A DNA stretch of 64,000 nt from Flavobacteriales bacterium. Lineage in GTDB: Bacteria; Bacteroidota; Bacteroidia; CAIKAF01. This document shows positions 11,387-21,692 of the stretch, in pieces. The stretch covers positions 24,888 through 88,887 of the forward strand of contig JAOABX010000012.1 of the NCBI GenBank assembly GCA_026418175.1, given 5' to 3'. The notes under the pieces were generated by a model that was not told where the DNA came from, did no database searches, and was given only the letters and a program-made list of their open reading frames with translations. Both the position numbers and the translations under genes were made by a program. Numbering within the stretch: position 1 is the stretch's first letter; each line of letters opens with the position of its first letter.

Positions 11387-11394
11387 TACCTTTG
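11387..11394 (+). promoter_or_regulatory. Bacteroidota -7 element TACCTTTG
   Basis: Exact TAnnTTTG upstream of queA. Confidence 0.5.
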
Positions 11395-11424
11395 CACGCT
11401 AAATTATTAAAACCCCGTAAGGTT

Positions 11425-12474
11425 ATGAAGTTATCTCAATTCCGCTACAAAGAGCCAGCTGAGCTAATTGCCCAGTATCCAACCCCCAATCGCGATGAAG
11501 CCCGTTTGATGGTAGTGCACCGTAAAACCGGAAAGATTGAACACAAAATTTTTAAGGATCTGGTAAAATATTTTGATGATGGCGATGTGATGATCATCAA
11601 CAATACTAAGGTTTTTCCTGCCCGAATGTATGGCAACAAAGAAAAAACCGGTGCCAAAATCGAAGTATTTCTGCTACGCGAACTGGATCATGAAAGCAAA
11701 TTATGGGATGTATTGGTTGACCCAGCCCGTAAAATTCGCATAGGAAATAAATTATACTTTGGAGACAACGATGCCTTAGTGGCCGAAGTAATAGACAACA
11801 CTACATCCCGCGGGCGGACATTACGATTTCTATACGACGGCTCTCACGAAGAATTTAAAAAACTGTTAGACAGTTTAGGCCATACCCCTTTGCCCAAATA
11901 CATCAAACGAGAAGCAGAACCCGAAGATCGTGAACGTTACCAAACCATATTTGCCAAAGTAGAAGGTGCTGTTGCTGCCCCAACCGGCGGATTGCATTTT
12001 AGCAGAGAGCTGATGAAACGCATGGAAATAAAAGGAGTTAACTTTGCTGAACTCACTCTTCATATTGGCTTAGGGGCTTTCCGTCCGGTAGAAGTTGAAG
12101 ATCTTACTAAGCACAAAATGGATTCGGAAGAAGTAATTATTCCCCAAGAAACTGCCGATATCGTTAATAAAGCCATTGATGCTAAAAAGAAAGTTTGTGC
12201 CGTTGATACATCCGTGATGCGGGCTATCGAAACTTCCGTTTCAACCGACGGACACTTAAAACCATATAAAGGATGGACCAATAAATTTATTTTTCCACCT
12301 TATGATTTTAGCGTGGCAAACTGTATGATTACTAACTTTCACCGGTCAGAATCTACCTTATTTATGATGGTGGCTGCCTTTGCCGGTTTAGATTTGCTGC
12401 AGGAAGCTTACAAAGAAGCTATTAAAGAAAAATACCGTTTCCTTTCATACGGCGATGCTATGCTGATATTATAA
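11425..12474 (+). CDS. queA: S-adenosylmethionine:tRNA ribosyltransferase-isomerase
   Basis: [54 protein letters not shown]; start at internal ATG 11425. Confidence 0.95.
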   Translation: MKLSQFRYKEPAELIAQYPTPNRDEARLMVVHRKTGKIEHKIFKDLVKYFDDGDVMIINNTKVFPARMYGNKEKTGAKIEVFLLRELDHESKLWDVLVDPARKIRIGNKLYFGDNDALVAEVIDNTTSRGRTLRFLYDGSHEEFKKLLDSLGHTPLPKYIKREAEPEDRERYQTIFAKVEGAVAAPTGGLHFSRELMKRMEIKGVNFAELTLHIGLGAFRPVEVEDLTKHKMDSEEVIIPQETADIVNKAIDAKKKVCAVDTSVMRAIETSVSTDGHLKPYKGWTNKFIFPPYDFSVANCMITNFHRSESTLFMMVAAFAGLDLLQEAYKEAIKEKYRFLSYGDAMLIL

Positions 12475-12574
12475 TACCCTGATAAACTGATAACTTTGTT
12501 TGCAAACTAAACAATTCTTGAATGAACTGATTATATTTTTAAATTCGATTGTAAAAACATTAAAAAACTGAGCC

Positions 12575-13753
12575 ATGTATCAAGACCGGTATCAACACCA
12601 CGATTATTATCTAATGGATGAATTACTAACCGAAGAACACAAACTCATTCGGGAAACAGTTCGCAATTGGGTAAAAAAAGAACTCAGCCCCATCATTGAG
12701 GATTATGCACAGCAAGCAAAATTTCCAAAACAGTTGATACCCGGTTTGGCAGAAATTGGAGCCTTTGGCCCTTACATTCCTACGGAATATGGAGGGCAAG
12801 GATTAGACCAGATTTCGTATGGTATAATTATGCAAGAACTGGAGCGTGGTGATTCAGGCATTCGTTCTACAGCTTCAGTTCAGTCGAGCCTGGTGATGTA
12901 TCCCATTTACACCTATGGTACGGAAGAACAACGTAAAAAATATCTTCCCAAGTTGGCTAGTGGCGAATGGATTGGCAGCTTTGGACTAACAGAACCCAAT
13001 CATGGTTCTGACCCCGGAAGCATGATTACCCACATAAAAGATATGGGAGATTATTACGTATTGAATGGTTCAAAAATGTGGATTTCTAATGCCCCAATAT
13101 GCGATATTGCTGTAGTTTGGGCCAAGGATGAAAGCGGAACGATTCGTGGAATGATAGTGGAGCGTGGAATGGAAGGCTTTTCAACCCCTGAAACTCATGG
13201 CAAATGGTCGCTACGTGCATCAGCTACTGGTGAGCTGGTATTTGATAATGTAAAAGTGCCTAAAGAAAATGTATTTCCTGAAATACGAGGATTAAAAGGC
13301 CCGTTAAGTTGCCTTAATTCGGCAAGATATGGTATTGCATGGGGAGCCATTGGTGCAGCATTGGATTGTTATGATACAGCCTTGCGTTATTCCAAAGAGC
13401 GTATTCAATTTGGAAAGCCAATAGCTTCCTTCCAACTTCAGCAAAAAAAGCTGGCTGAAATGATTACTGAAATTACTAAGGCACAATTACTAACTTGGAG
13501 GCTGGGCGTTTTGAAAAATGAAAACCGCGCCACCCCAGCTCAAATATCTATGGCTAAGCGAAATAATGTAGCCATGGCTCTTAACATTGCCCGAGAAGCA
13601 CGTCAAATTCTGGGAGGGATGGGAATTACCGGAGAATATTCAATCATGCGTCACAGTATGAATTTAGAATCAGTAGTTACGTATGAGGGAACGCATGATA
13701 TTCACCTGCTTATTACAGGAATGGATATTACAGGTATTTCAGCATTCAGCTAG
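12575..13753 (+). CDS. Acyl-CoA dehydrogenase, glutaryl-CoA dehydrogenase-like
   Basis: GSFGLTEPNHGSDPGSM, KMWISNAPICDIAVVWAK, ARQILGGMGITGEYSIMRH, YEGTHDIHLLITG. Confidence 0.88.
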   Translation: MYQDRYQHHDYYLMDELLTEEHKLIRETVRNWVKKELSPIIEDYAQQAKFPKQLIPGLAEIGAFGPYIPTEYGGQGLDQISYGIIMQELERGDSGIRSTASVQSSLVMYPIYTYGTEEQRKKYLPKLASGEWIGSFGLTEPNHGSDPGSMITHIKDMGDYYVLNGSKMWISNAPICDIAVVWAKDESGTIRGMIVERGMEGFSTPETHGKWSLRASATGELVFDNVKVPKENVFPEIRGLKGPLSCLNSARYGIAWGAIGAALDCYDTALRYSKERIQFGKPIASFQLQQKKLAEMITEITKAQLLTWRLGVLKNENRATPAQISMAKRNNVAMALNIAREARQILGGMGITGEYSIMRHSMNLESVVTYEGTHDIHLLITGMDITGISAFS

Positions 13754-13826
13754 AAATTGATGCAGCGAAATACTTAGCTAAAAAATCTTACGTTTATACA
13801 AACTCTATTAAATAAAATTTATTTGT

Positions 13827-14276
13827 ATGAAGAATTTGAAACTGTTTTCAATTTTAGGTGCATTAAGTATTATTATTTTTTTAAATAGTTGCGATAAATC
13901 TGAACAATACGCAGTAACATGTCGTATTGATGGCCAGGAATGGCTGAGTAAAGGGACTGTTTTAGCTATAGTAGGCGCTAATGGATTATTAATTAACGCT
14001 ACAAGCAATACCTTGTATCCCATAGCAATAAGTATTAAAAACTACGATAGTTTGGGTGTATATGCATTAGATAGTTTGAATAATGCCTTTTTATATGGCA
14101 GCTCGTTGAGTTCAGGATATTATGCACGATTGGCAAAACCGGGAATCATTGAAGTAACTGAATTTAGTGCAGCTGATAAACGAGTGAAAGGGACTTTTTC
14201 TCTAACAGCTTTTAAAACCAATGGTGATTCTGTAGTAGTTACAGATGGCACCTTTAATGTTTTTTATCAAAATTAA
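13827..14276 (+). CDS. Hypothetical secreted/lipoprotein
   Basis: 149 aa with hydrophobic leader and Cys (IIIFLNSCDKSEQ). Confidence 0.65.
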   Translation: MKNLKLFSILGALSIIIFLNSCDKSEQYAVTCRIDGQEWLSKGTVLAIVGANGLLINATSNTLYPIAISIKNYDSLGVYALDSLNNAFLYGSSLSSGYYARLAKPGIIEVTEFSAADKRVKGTFSLTAFKTNGDSVVVTDGTFNVFYQN

Positions 14277-14287
14277 TGAAGTAGAAT

Positions 14288-15238
14288 CTATGCCTGAATA
14301 AACATAGAACCAAAAGAATATCCTCCCCCGAATACAGCTACCAAAATTTTTTGACCTTTCTGAATAAAGGGTAAGGTTTCTGCAAAACCAATTCCAAAGC
14401 CACAACAACCGGTATTCCCATACTTATGTGTATTAAGCACTAATTTCTCATCCGGCAATTGAAGCTCTTTAGCTACATGGCGAGATATCCTCAAATTTGC
14501 TTGATGGGGGATGAAATAGTCAATGTCATCAATTGAAAGTTTAAATTTCTCCAGCACTTTTATACTTTCCTTATACATGTATTCGCAGGCATGAATAAAT
14601 ACATCACGGCCAATGGGCATAGGAAAAATCCCTTCCCAGGGACGTAAGTACACTGCTTCGGTAGCCTTGCCTACGGTAGCAGCCCCCCCCGTATGAATAT
14701 GTTTCACTTCCATGTCGGTATCATGTTGGCGTTCTTTAGAAATAGAAAAAGCCACTGCACCATCTCCCCAAAGAGGACCAGACACCTTGTCAGTATCATC
14801 AAAATACGCTGTATTATGTTCACTACCCACAATTAAAGCCCTAGTAGCTTTCCCAGTGGCAAAATAACCTTCTACAATTTCAAATGCATTGAGAATAGAT
14901 GAACAAGCTGTAGAAACACTAAGGGTAGGAATGTCAGGAATTCCCAAGTGATGCTGCACAAAATGTGCTAATGTAACCACAGTATCATATGGCGTATAGG
15001 TTGCACCAATAATAAGGTCAAATTGGGGTTTATATCCAAGCTTTTCTATGAGGGCATTCACTGCCTCAACTCCCATGGTATTGGTATTTTCTCCTTCGGG
15101 GCACATGCGACGTTCCAAAATACCAGTACGCTCTACAATCCACTCATTAGATATACCGCAAGTACGGGCAAAATGTTCATTACCCAACACCTTTGCCGGA
15201 ACATACCTTGCTATGGAATTTATGAACATCTTGGTCAA
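14288..15238 (-). CDS. Beta-ketoacyl-ACP synthase III-like protein
   Basis: STACSSILNAFEIVEG active-site Cys, FIPHQANLRI, NTHKYGNTGCCGFGIGFAE; FabH fold. Confidence 0.88.
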   Translation of the reverse strand: MTKMFINSIARYVPAKVLGNEHFARTCGISNEWIVERTGILERRMCPEGENTNTMGVEAVNALIEKLGYKPQFDLIIGATYTPYDTVVTLAHFVQHHLGIPDIPTLSVSTACSSILNAFEIVEGYFATGKATRALIVGSEHNTAYFDDTDKVSGPLWGDGAVAFSISKERQHDTDMEVKHIHTGGAATVGKATEAVYLRPWEGIFPMPIGRDVFIHACEYMYKESIKVLEKFKLSIDDIDYFIPHQANLRISRHVAKELQLPDEKLVLNTHKYGNTGCCGFGIGFAETLPFIQKGQKILVAVFGGGYSFGSMFIQA

Positions 15239-15301
15239 ATATGCGAAATATGTATAAATAAAGTGTCTCTATCACGCAAAAAACTCTACAAAATATAACA
15301 C

Positions 15302-15333
15302 TAATAAAAAGCCCCGGTACAAAACGGGGCTTT
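15302..15333 (-). terminator. Rho-independent terminator downstream of the hppA-yceI gene
   Basis: AAAGCCCCG/CGGGGCTTT stem followed by a T run on the minus strand. Confidence 0.7.
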
Positions 15334-15343
15334 GATGATTAGA

Positions 15344-18106
15344 TTATTTTTTGGCTGTTGGTTCAGTTGGTTTATTCAATTCTACCGAAAATTTGATAGT
15401 TACATTTTCACCCACGGATGCCTTAGCCCCAGAAACCCCATAATCAAAACGATTTACAGTAACTTCTCCTTCAAATGCGGCCAAATCAGTTCCCCATTGA
15501 GTAGTGGTTTTACCAAAATAAGTAAACGGAAGATCCAGGTCTTTAGTAACACCTTTCATGGTTAATATACCTTTAGCTACGTATCCGGTAGTTGCTTTTT
15601 CAATTTTATCAGCCTTAAATTCAATGTATGGGAAATTAGCCGCATCAAAAAAGTCAGGCGAATTCAGATGTTCATCTCTTCCTTTGTTGCCGGTATTAAT
15701 GGTTGCAACAGGTATTTTAACATAAATCTTAGCAGAATTCAAATCGCCAGTGGATTCATAGGTTCCTGAAATTTCACTGAAAGTTCCTTTAGCATCAGAA
15801 AGGAAATGACGAACCCGGAAGTCAACAAAAGCATGGCTGGTATCAATGTACCAACTTCCAGTTAAATCCTGCAAATCAGCCGTTGCTTCAGAAAGCATTT
15901 GTTTGGTCTGATCAAATTGAGCTTGCTTTTGCTCATCATGCTTTCCACCAAGGTTGCTCAGAATTGGAGCAATTACTAATCCTACTAAACAAGTAAGCTT
16001 AATTAAAATATTCATAGACGGGCCGGAAGTGTCTTTAAAGGGATCTCCTACAGTATCTCCGGTAACCGCAGCTTTATGTGGGTCGCTACCTTTGTAATAA
16101 ACTTGGCCTTGAATGGTTACGCCTTTTTCAAATGATTTTTTGGCATTGTCCCATGCGCCTCCGGCATTATTTTGAAATAAAGCCCAAAGCACACCACTTA
16201 CACATACACCCGCCATGTATGCCCCCAAAGGTTCGGGCCCCATGATAAAGCCAATAAGTATGGGCGTAATAATGGTAATTGCACCAGGCAACATCATTTC
16301 ACGAATAGCGGCTTGTGTTGAAATTTCAACGCATTTGCCATATTCTGGCTTCCCGGTTCCTTCCATAATTCCCGGAATTTCACGGAACTGACGGCGAACC
16401 TCATTTACCATATCCATGGCAGCTTTACCAACGGAACTCATGGCTAAAGCTGAAAACACAACGGGAATCATTCCACCTACAAACAAGGCCGCCAATACAT
16501 CTGCTTTAAAGATATTAATTCCATCAATACCTGTAAAAGTTACATAAGCTGCGAACAATGCTAAGGCGGTTAATGCCGCTGAAGCTATTGCAAACCCTTT
16601 ACCAATAGCAGCCGTAGTATTTCCAACAGAATCCAAGATATCTGTTTTAGTACGCACTTCTTTCGGCAACTCACTCATTTCAGCCACACCACCGGCATTA
16701 TCAGCAATTGGCCCAAAAGCATCAATGGCTAACTGCATAGCAGTAGTAGCCATCATGGAGGCAGCAGCAATGGATACGCCATAAAAGCCGGCAAGAACAT
16801 AAGATCCCCAAATAGCTCCTGCAAATAATATTACAGGCATAGCCGTACTCATCATTCCAAGTGATAAACCGGCAATAATATTTGTAGCTGCACCGGTACC
16901 CGATTTTTCTACTACTCCCACTACCGGTTTTTTACCCAGACCTGTATAATACTCGGTAATGAATGAAATTGCGCCACCTACAAACATTCCAACAACCACT
17001 GCGCCGAACACCCGAATGGATGAAATCTCTATCTTCTCTTCCATTCCAAAAAATGACATTTTCATGGTTTCGGGCAACATCCAGTCAATTACAAAATAAG
17101 AAGTAATTAGTGCTAAAATGATTGAACCCCAATTCCCTTTGTTTAGAGCCGCCTGTACTTTATTTTCATTTGTATCCGCACTATCCTTTACACTTACAAA
17201 GAAAAATCCAATCAGTGAAAAAACAATGCCTAAACCTGCTATCACAATGGGAAGAATTACTGGGCCAATACCTCCGAAAGGGTCTGTAATTGAACCTCCC
17301 ATATCTTTAATTACATAATTTCCAAGTACCATGGCTGCAAGAACAGTAGCTACATATGAACCGAAAAGGTCAGCTCCCATTCCAGCCACATCCCCTACGT
17401 TATCGCCCACATTATCTGCAATTGTTGCCGGATTACGCGGATCATCTTCCGGAATTCCTGCTTCTACTTTTCCTACTAAGTCAGCCCCAACATCGGCAGC
17501 TTTAGTATAAATTCCACCACCTACCCGAGCAAACAACGCAATTGATTCGGCACCTAAAGAAAATCCGGCTAATGCTTCCAAAACTTTGGTCATCCCTTCG
17601 TTGCCAGTCCATTCACCCCCCATAAACCAATTATACAAAATAGCAAAGAGCATGCTGAGTCCCAAAACTGCCAAACCTGCAACTCCCATTCCCATTACAC
17701 TTCCACCTGTAAAAGAAACTTTCAAGGCTTTACTCAAGGAAGTACGGGCCGCTTCGGCTGTACGAACATTTGCTTTGGTAGCTATTCGCATTCCGATAAA
17801 GCCAGCCAGGGCACTGAAAACTGCTCCAATAATAAATGCTACTACAATGAACCAGTGAGAATGTTCTGCTTTAATGCCTTCCACTGTTGAGATGAGGCCT
17901 AACAAGATGCCGGCAATCACAACAAAGATTGCCAGAATACGATATTCTGCTTTTAAAAAGGCCATTGCACCGTCGGCAATTGCATTAGCAATAGTTTGCA
18001 TTTTTTCATTTCCGGCCTGTTGTTTACTTACCCAGGCAAACTGAACAAAGGTGTAGATCAGTGCTAATACACCAAACAGAGGAAGCAGGTAATACAAATT
18101 CTCCAT
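15344..18106 (-). CDS. hppA: Membrane-bound (Na+/H+) pyrophosphatase fused to a C-terminal YceI-like domain
   Basis: HppA motifs (GGGIYTKAADVGADLVGKVEAGIPEDDPRNPATIADNVGDNVGD, DAFGPIADNAGGVAEMSELP, GDTVGDPFKDTSGPS); last ~190 aa YceI-like (GSWYIDTSHAFVDFRVRHFLSDAKGTFSEISG...). Start placed at MENLYYLL. Confidence 0.93.
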   Translation of the reverse strand: MENLYYLLPLFGVLALIYTFVQFAWVSKQQAGNEKMQTIANAIADGAMAFLKAEYRILAIFVVIAGILLGLISTVEGIKAEHSHWFIVVAFIIGAVFSALAGFIGMRIATKANVRTAEAARTSLSKALKVSFTGGSVMGMGVAGLAVLGLSMLFAILYNWFMGGEWTGNEGMTKVLEALAGFSLGAESIALFARVGGGIYTKAADVGADLVGKVEAGIPEDDPRNPATIADNVGDNVGDVAGMGADLFGSYVATVLAAMVLGNYVIKDMGGSITDPFGGIGPVILPIVIAGLGIVFSLIGFFFVSVKDSADTNENKVQAALNKGNWGSIILALITSYFVIDWMLPETMKMSFFGMEEKIEISSIRVFGAVVVGMFVGGAISFITEYYTGLGKKPVVGVVEKSGTGAATNIIAGLSLGMMSTAMPVILFAGAIWGSYVLAGFYGVSIAAASMMATTAMQLAIDAFGPIADNAGGVAEMSELPKEVRTKTDILDSVGNTTAAIGKGFAIASAALTALALFAAYVTFTGIDGINIFKADVLAALFVGGMIPVVFSALAMSSVGKAAMDMVNEVRRQFREIPGIMEGTGKPEYGKCVEISTQAAIREMMLPGAITIITPILIGFIMGPEPLGAYMAGVCVSGVLWALFQNNAGGAWDNAKKSFEKGVTIQGQVYYKGSDPHKAAVTGDTVGDPFKDTSGPSMNILIKLTCLVGLVIAPILSNLGGKHDEQKQAQFDQTKQMLSEATADLQDLTGSWYIDTSHAFVDFRVRHFLSDAKGTFSEISGTYESTGDLNSAKIYVKIPVATINTGNKGRDEHLNSPDFFDAANFPYIEFKADKIEKATTGYVAKGILTMKGVTKDLDLPFTYFGKTTTQWGTDLAAFEGEVTVNRFDYGVSGAKASVGENVTIKFSVELNKPTEPTAKK

Positions 18107-18149
18107 GGTTATCTGCGTTTTAGGTTTATTTTGTGTTGTAAAAGGACGG

Positions 18150-18157
18150 CAAAAGTA
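18150..18157 (-). promoter_or_regulatory. Bacteroidota -7 element (TACTTTTG on minus)
   Basis: CAAAAGTA on plus strand upstream of hppA start. Confidence 0.45.
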
Positions 18158-18250
18158 GGAGTTTCCGCCCAAAAAGCAAAAACACCTTACAACTAATTAG
18201 AAATGAGAAAACTATCTAAAATTTAAAGAATATTATTTGGTAACATATTA

Positions 18251-19276
18251 TTATTTAAACAATGCTTTTAAACGGTCAAATTCATTTTTGGTAATTTCAA
18301 TGTTTCCACCCCCAATTCCAAAATTTACATACCCGTAATACTGGCTTCCTAATCGCTCAATGTTATCGTATGGCTTCAACACCACATAGCCGTTGCTTCG
18401 CAGAGCTGCTTTTTCCTGGGTTGACAAGGCATTCAAACGATCCTGTTCAGTAGCAAATTCTTGAATATTATTCAACTTTCGTAATCGTGCTAACTCTTCT
18501 TTCAACCTGCGTTCTGCTTCTTCTTGTTCCCATTTCAACCGGGCTTCTTCCTCATCTTTCAATCGCTTCTCTTCGGCTTCACTTTTCAGCCGGGCTTCTT
18601 CCTCCTCTTTCAGTCTTTTCTCTTCAGCTTCCCGTTTCAACCGGGCTTCTTCCTCCTCTTTCAATCGCTTCTCCTCGGCTTCCCGCTTCAACCGAGCTTC
18701 TTCCTCCTCTTTCAGTCGTTTTTCTTCGGCTTCACGTTTCAATCGAGCTTCTTCCTCCTCTTTTCGCTTGCGTTCCTGCTCCAACTTAGCCAAATATTGT
18801 TCATTCCCCGATTTTATAGCTTCTACTTTTTTCTCTTGGGCTTTAAGCGTTCGTAAATGCTCCTGCTCCAAAACCAGCGAATACTCACGTTCATCAAACT
18901 TAATTCGTCCTGTTTCCTCGGATAAATTATCCATCGGCTTAAATACCAAAACATCCAGATAAAAGGGCATTAAGCCTTCTTCGTAAATTTCTTTAGGTAC
19001 TTTAGTATCTATAACAAACTTACGGGTAACATATCCGTTTAGAATAAACTCTACATCAAATACCGACTGAAAATCCAATTCCAACTTATACCTTCCATCA
19101 GGCTTTGATGTATAATTCTTTTTATTTTTTCCACCTTTTGAAACCGCGATAGTAACGATAGTTGGAGGGCCATCATCAGGTTTTACAAGGCCTTCAACCG
19201 TAATAAATTTATCCTGGGCCGTAAGTGAAAAAATGGCTGAAAAAAATAGAAAAACTAAAATCAATCGAACAATCAT
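18251..19276 (-). CDS. Secreted protein with charged coiled-coil repeats
   Basis: Signal peptide; repeated EEKRLKEEEEARLKREA segments. Confidence 0.75.
   Translation of the reverse strand: MIVRLILVFLFFSAIFSLTAQDKFITVEGLVKPDDGPPTIVTIAVSKGGKNKKNYTSKPDGRYKLELDFQSVFDVEFILNGYVTRKFVIDTKVPKEIYEEGLMPFYLDVLVFKPMDNLSEETGRIKFDEREYSLVLEQEHLRTLKAQEKKVEAIKSGNEQYLAKLEQERKRKEEEEARLKREAEEKRLKEEEEARLKREAEEKRLKEEEEARLKREAEEKRLKEEEEARLKSEAEEKRLKDEEEARLKWEQEEAERRLKEELARLRKLNNIQEFATEQDRLNALSTQEKAALRSNGYVVLKPYDNIERLGSQYYGYVNFGIGGGNIEITKNEFDRLKALFK
18540..18794. repeat. 51-bp in-frame tandem repeat (about 5 copies)
   Basis: CG(G/A)GCTTCTTCCTC register repeats at 18540, 18591, 18642, 18693, 18744, exactly 51 bp apart. 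Confidence 0.88.
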
Positions 19277-19303
19277 GTGCTACCTAACGTCAATACGGGT
19301 TGA

Positions 19304-20353
19304 TTATTTTACCCCGGCCCATTGCAACATGGCATCCATGTGGTAATCCAAAGTAATTTTTTTATCGGTGGCAAAGGTAGTAGAAATTGCAAAATCGGTT
19401 CTTTTAAAATTGTTAACTGCCTCCAACCAGTCAGTTAGTTTTGTTGGTGAAAGGATAATACCTTCTTGTTCGTTAACCAATTCGGAAGCCCCCACCTGAT
19501 CAGAAATAATTACGGGGGTACCACATTGCAAGGCTTCTGCTACAATTTGTCCGTAAGGTTCATACATAGACGGATGCATTAAAGCGTCGCTGGCCACATA
19601 AATTTTTCTGGGCTCTTCAATAAAACCAAGATAATGTACATTGGATAAAGATGATTTTACCTCCGGGTAACCGATAATTACCAAATGTTTTTTTTGATCT
19701 TTTAGTTTTTCAAAGAGTTTAAGCAACAATGGCAATCCTTTTCGGGTATGCCCGGTAGATGCAAATAAAAAATACTGTGAATCATCGTGCCAACCCAACT
19801 CTTTACGAAATTTAATGCGTTCATCACCAGCTGGAGGGTAGAAACGAAAGGTGTTGAGGGGTGGATATAATACTTTTACTTTTTCTGGCTGAACATTGTA
19901 AAGATCAATGACTTCTTTTCTAATCATTTGTGAAGCTGCAAAAATAAGTTGAGAATGATGAAACCCTCTGCGGTCCATACGAATTTGTTCAAAATCGCTG
20001 ATGGAGGTTGGCCTTTTTCCAATTTTCTGTAAATACCCCAAATGATTTCCGGGACAAAGAATAAATTGCTGGTGACTGGTTCTCCCTAATGAAAGGCTAA
20101 AATCAAAAATATGTTTTTGCATGAACCTTCCCAATCGTGCATCAAAACGGCCCTGACGAAAAGGTTTTGGCAACAACCCTGCACCTATTACTTCAACATT
20201 AGTACCCTCGGGTAATACAACATCCGGATTATATTTTGCACAGATTACCTGCACCTCATCTCCCCGATTATGAAAAAACTGGATATAGTTTTTCAGCCGA
20301 GTTTCTAATCCGCCAAAGTGAATCAGCCGATAATGTATCAATGCTACTTTCAC
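19304..20353 (-). CDS. Glycosyltransferase family 4 protein
   Basis: FASTGHTRKGLPLLLKLFEKL, HPSMYEPYGQIVAEALQCGTPVIISDQVGASELV. Confidence 0.9.
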   Translation of the reverse strand: MKVALIHYRLIHFGGLETRLKNYIQFFHNRGDEVQVICAKYNPDVVLPEGTNVEVIGAGLLPKPFRQGRFDARLGRFMQKHIFDFSLSLGRTSHQQFILCPGNHLGYLQKIGKRPTSISDFEQIRMDRRGFHHSQLIFAASQMIRKEVIDLYNVQPEKVKVLYPPLNTFRFYPPAGDERIKFRKELGWHDDSQYFLFASTGHTRKGLPLLLKLFEKLKDQKKHLVIIGYPEVKSSLSNVHYLGFIEEPRKIYVASDALMHPSMYEPYGQIVAEALQCGTPVIISDQVGASELVNEQEGIILSPTKLTDWLEAVNNFKRTDFAISTTFATDKKITLDYHMDAMLQWAGVK

Positions 20354-20365
20354 AGAAAATCATTA

Positions 20366-20824
20366 TTAAAGTTCCTTGTAAAAAGGAATATGTTGTAAAG
20401 ATACAAAACCCGGTTGGTCTGTTTTACGCTGAAAGCAATAATGTGTTATACCATTGGTAACCAGAAGGTAGTTTACATCGGCTGTTTGGTTATAACGAGC
20501 TATTTGCATCAAGGTGTTATTGGTTATCACTACTTCGGGGGCTTTGCACTCAATGAGCATTAAGGGTTTTAGCTGTGCATCATACACCAAAGCATCACAT
20601 CGCAACTTAGCACCATGTACCTGCAACGTCAATTCAACACCCATTCTACCGGAAGGATATCCCAATTCATGAGTTAAATACATCAAAATATGTTGCCGCA
20701 CCCATTCTTCGGGTGTTAGAGCCACATATTTTTTTCGAAATTCATCCCAAATTTCGCGAAGAGAACCCGACTGGCGAATCCGGAAAGAATATGCCGGCAT
20801 GTTCAATTCGGGTAATTCAATCAT
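20366..20824 (-). CDS. Stand-alone HsdR N-terminal-like (PD-(D/E)XK) domain protein
   Basis: RQHILMYLTHELGYP...LRCDALVYD...PLMLIECKAPEV, D...ExK nuclease-type motif. Confidence 0.75.
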   Translation of the reverse strand: MIELPELNMPAYSFRIRQSGSLREIWDEFRKKYVALTPEEWVRQHILMYLTHELGYPSGRMGVELTLQVHGAKLRCDALVYDAQLKPLMLIECKAPEVVITNNTLMQIARYNQTADVNYLLVTNGITHYCFQRKTDQPGFVSLQHIPFYKEL

Positions 20825-21606
20825 TTCGTTCCATTTAGTATGTCAAAAAACTCTCGAAGATTGGGGGATAATACAATTTCTGTTCGCCTGTTTTTTGCTC
20901 TGCCTTCTTCAGTATCATTTGAAGCTACAGGTAAAAACGGCCCCCGGCCAGAAGCCGTGATTCGCTTCGGATCAACTTTTTTATCTGTGAGTATCCGAAT
21001 GATGGAAGTGGCACGCATTACACTCAAATCCCAATTGGAAGGATCTGTGCCTACATTATCGGTATGACCTTCTACGGTTATTTCAATTTCAGGATTATTA
21101 TTTAGTACAGTAGCTAATTTACCCAATGCATCAATTCCCAATGGATCAACTTTGTAACTGCCCGATTTAAACAATAACTTTTCTGACATGGAAACATAAA
21201 CTTTTCCATCTTTTATCATCACCGAAATATCTTCTGATTTAAAACTTTCCATAGCTGCGTTGATGGTGTTTCTTAGCTTTTCTACCTTCCCATTCAACGC
21301 GGCAATTACTTCTTGCAATTCTTTAAGTTTCGCTTCTTTAGCGTTTATTTCTGCTTCTTTTTTTCTAAGTTCTTCCCCCATATTTTGTTTCAACCTTTCT
21401 ATGTCTTCGCTAAGGCCTACCTGAATAGATTCGAGTTCTGCGATGCGCTGATTGGCCTGATTTAATTCAATGTTCAATTTTTCTTCCCGATTCAAACAGG
21501 CTGCAAGCTCTGATTCTTTGATTAAATATTTTTTCTTAGAAATACATCCGGAAAACCCGATGATGAATAAAATGGCTGTAATAACTACCAATCTAAACCG
21601 CTTCAT
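20821..21606 (-). CDS. OmpA family lipoprotein (paralogue of 4696-5661)
   Basis: Lipobox FSGCISKKKY, coiled coil, VEGHTDNVGTDPSNWDLSVMRATSIIRIL...NRRTEIVLSP. Confidence 0.9.
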   Translation of the reverse strand: MKRFRLVVITAILFIIGFSGCISKKKYLIKESELAACLNREEKLNIELNQANQRIAELESIQVGLSEDIERLKQNMGEELRKKEAEINAKEAKLKELQEVIAALNGKVEKLRNTINAAMESFKSEDISVMIKDGKVYVSMSEKLLFKSGSYKVDPLGIDALGKLATVLNNNPEIEITVEGHTDNVGTDPSNWDLSVMRATSIIRILTDKKVDPKRITASGRGPFLPVASNDTEEGRAKNRRTEIVLSPNLREFFDILNGTK

Positions 21607-21631
21607 AGTAAGAGTGAAATAAAATTATTAT

Positions 21632-21639
21632 CAAAAGTA
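21632..21639 (-). promoter_or_regulatory. Bacteroidota -7 element (TACTTTTG on minus)
   Basis: CAAAAGTA upstream of start at 21606. Confidence 0.45.
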
Positions 21640-21692
21640 CCTTGATTTGGTGGCACCCACTACAATTCATGTCTTAAAAAAAATTAAGGTTA

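Noticed and set aside
11215-11390. Possible preQ1 riboswitch or other leader upstream of queA
   Set aside because: No convincing aptamer structure recognised by eye
18487-18962. Plus-strand ORFs with repeated FQPGFFLLFQS-type peptides
   Set aside because: Mirror image of the 51-bp tandem repeat in the minus-strand coiled-coil gene; hydrophobicity is an antisense artefact
20366-20824. Possible type I restriction-modification system
   Set aside because: Only an HsdR N-terminal-like domain; no HsdM/HsdS or helicase motor nearby
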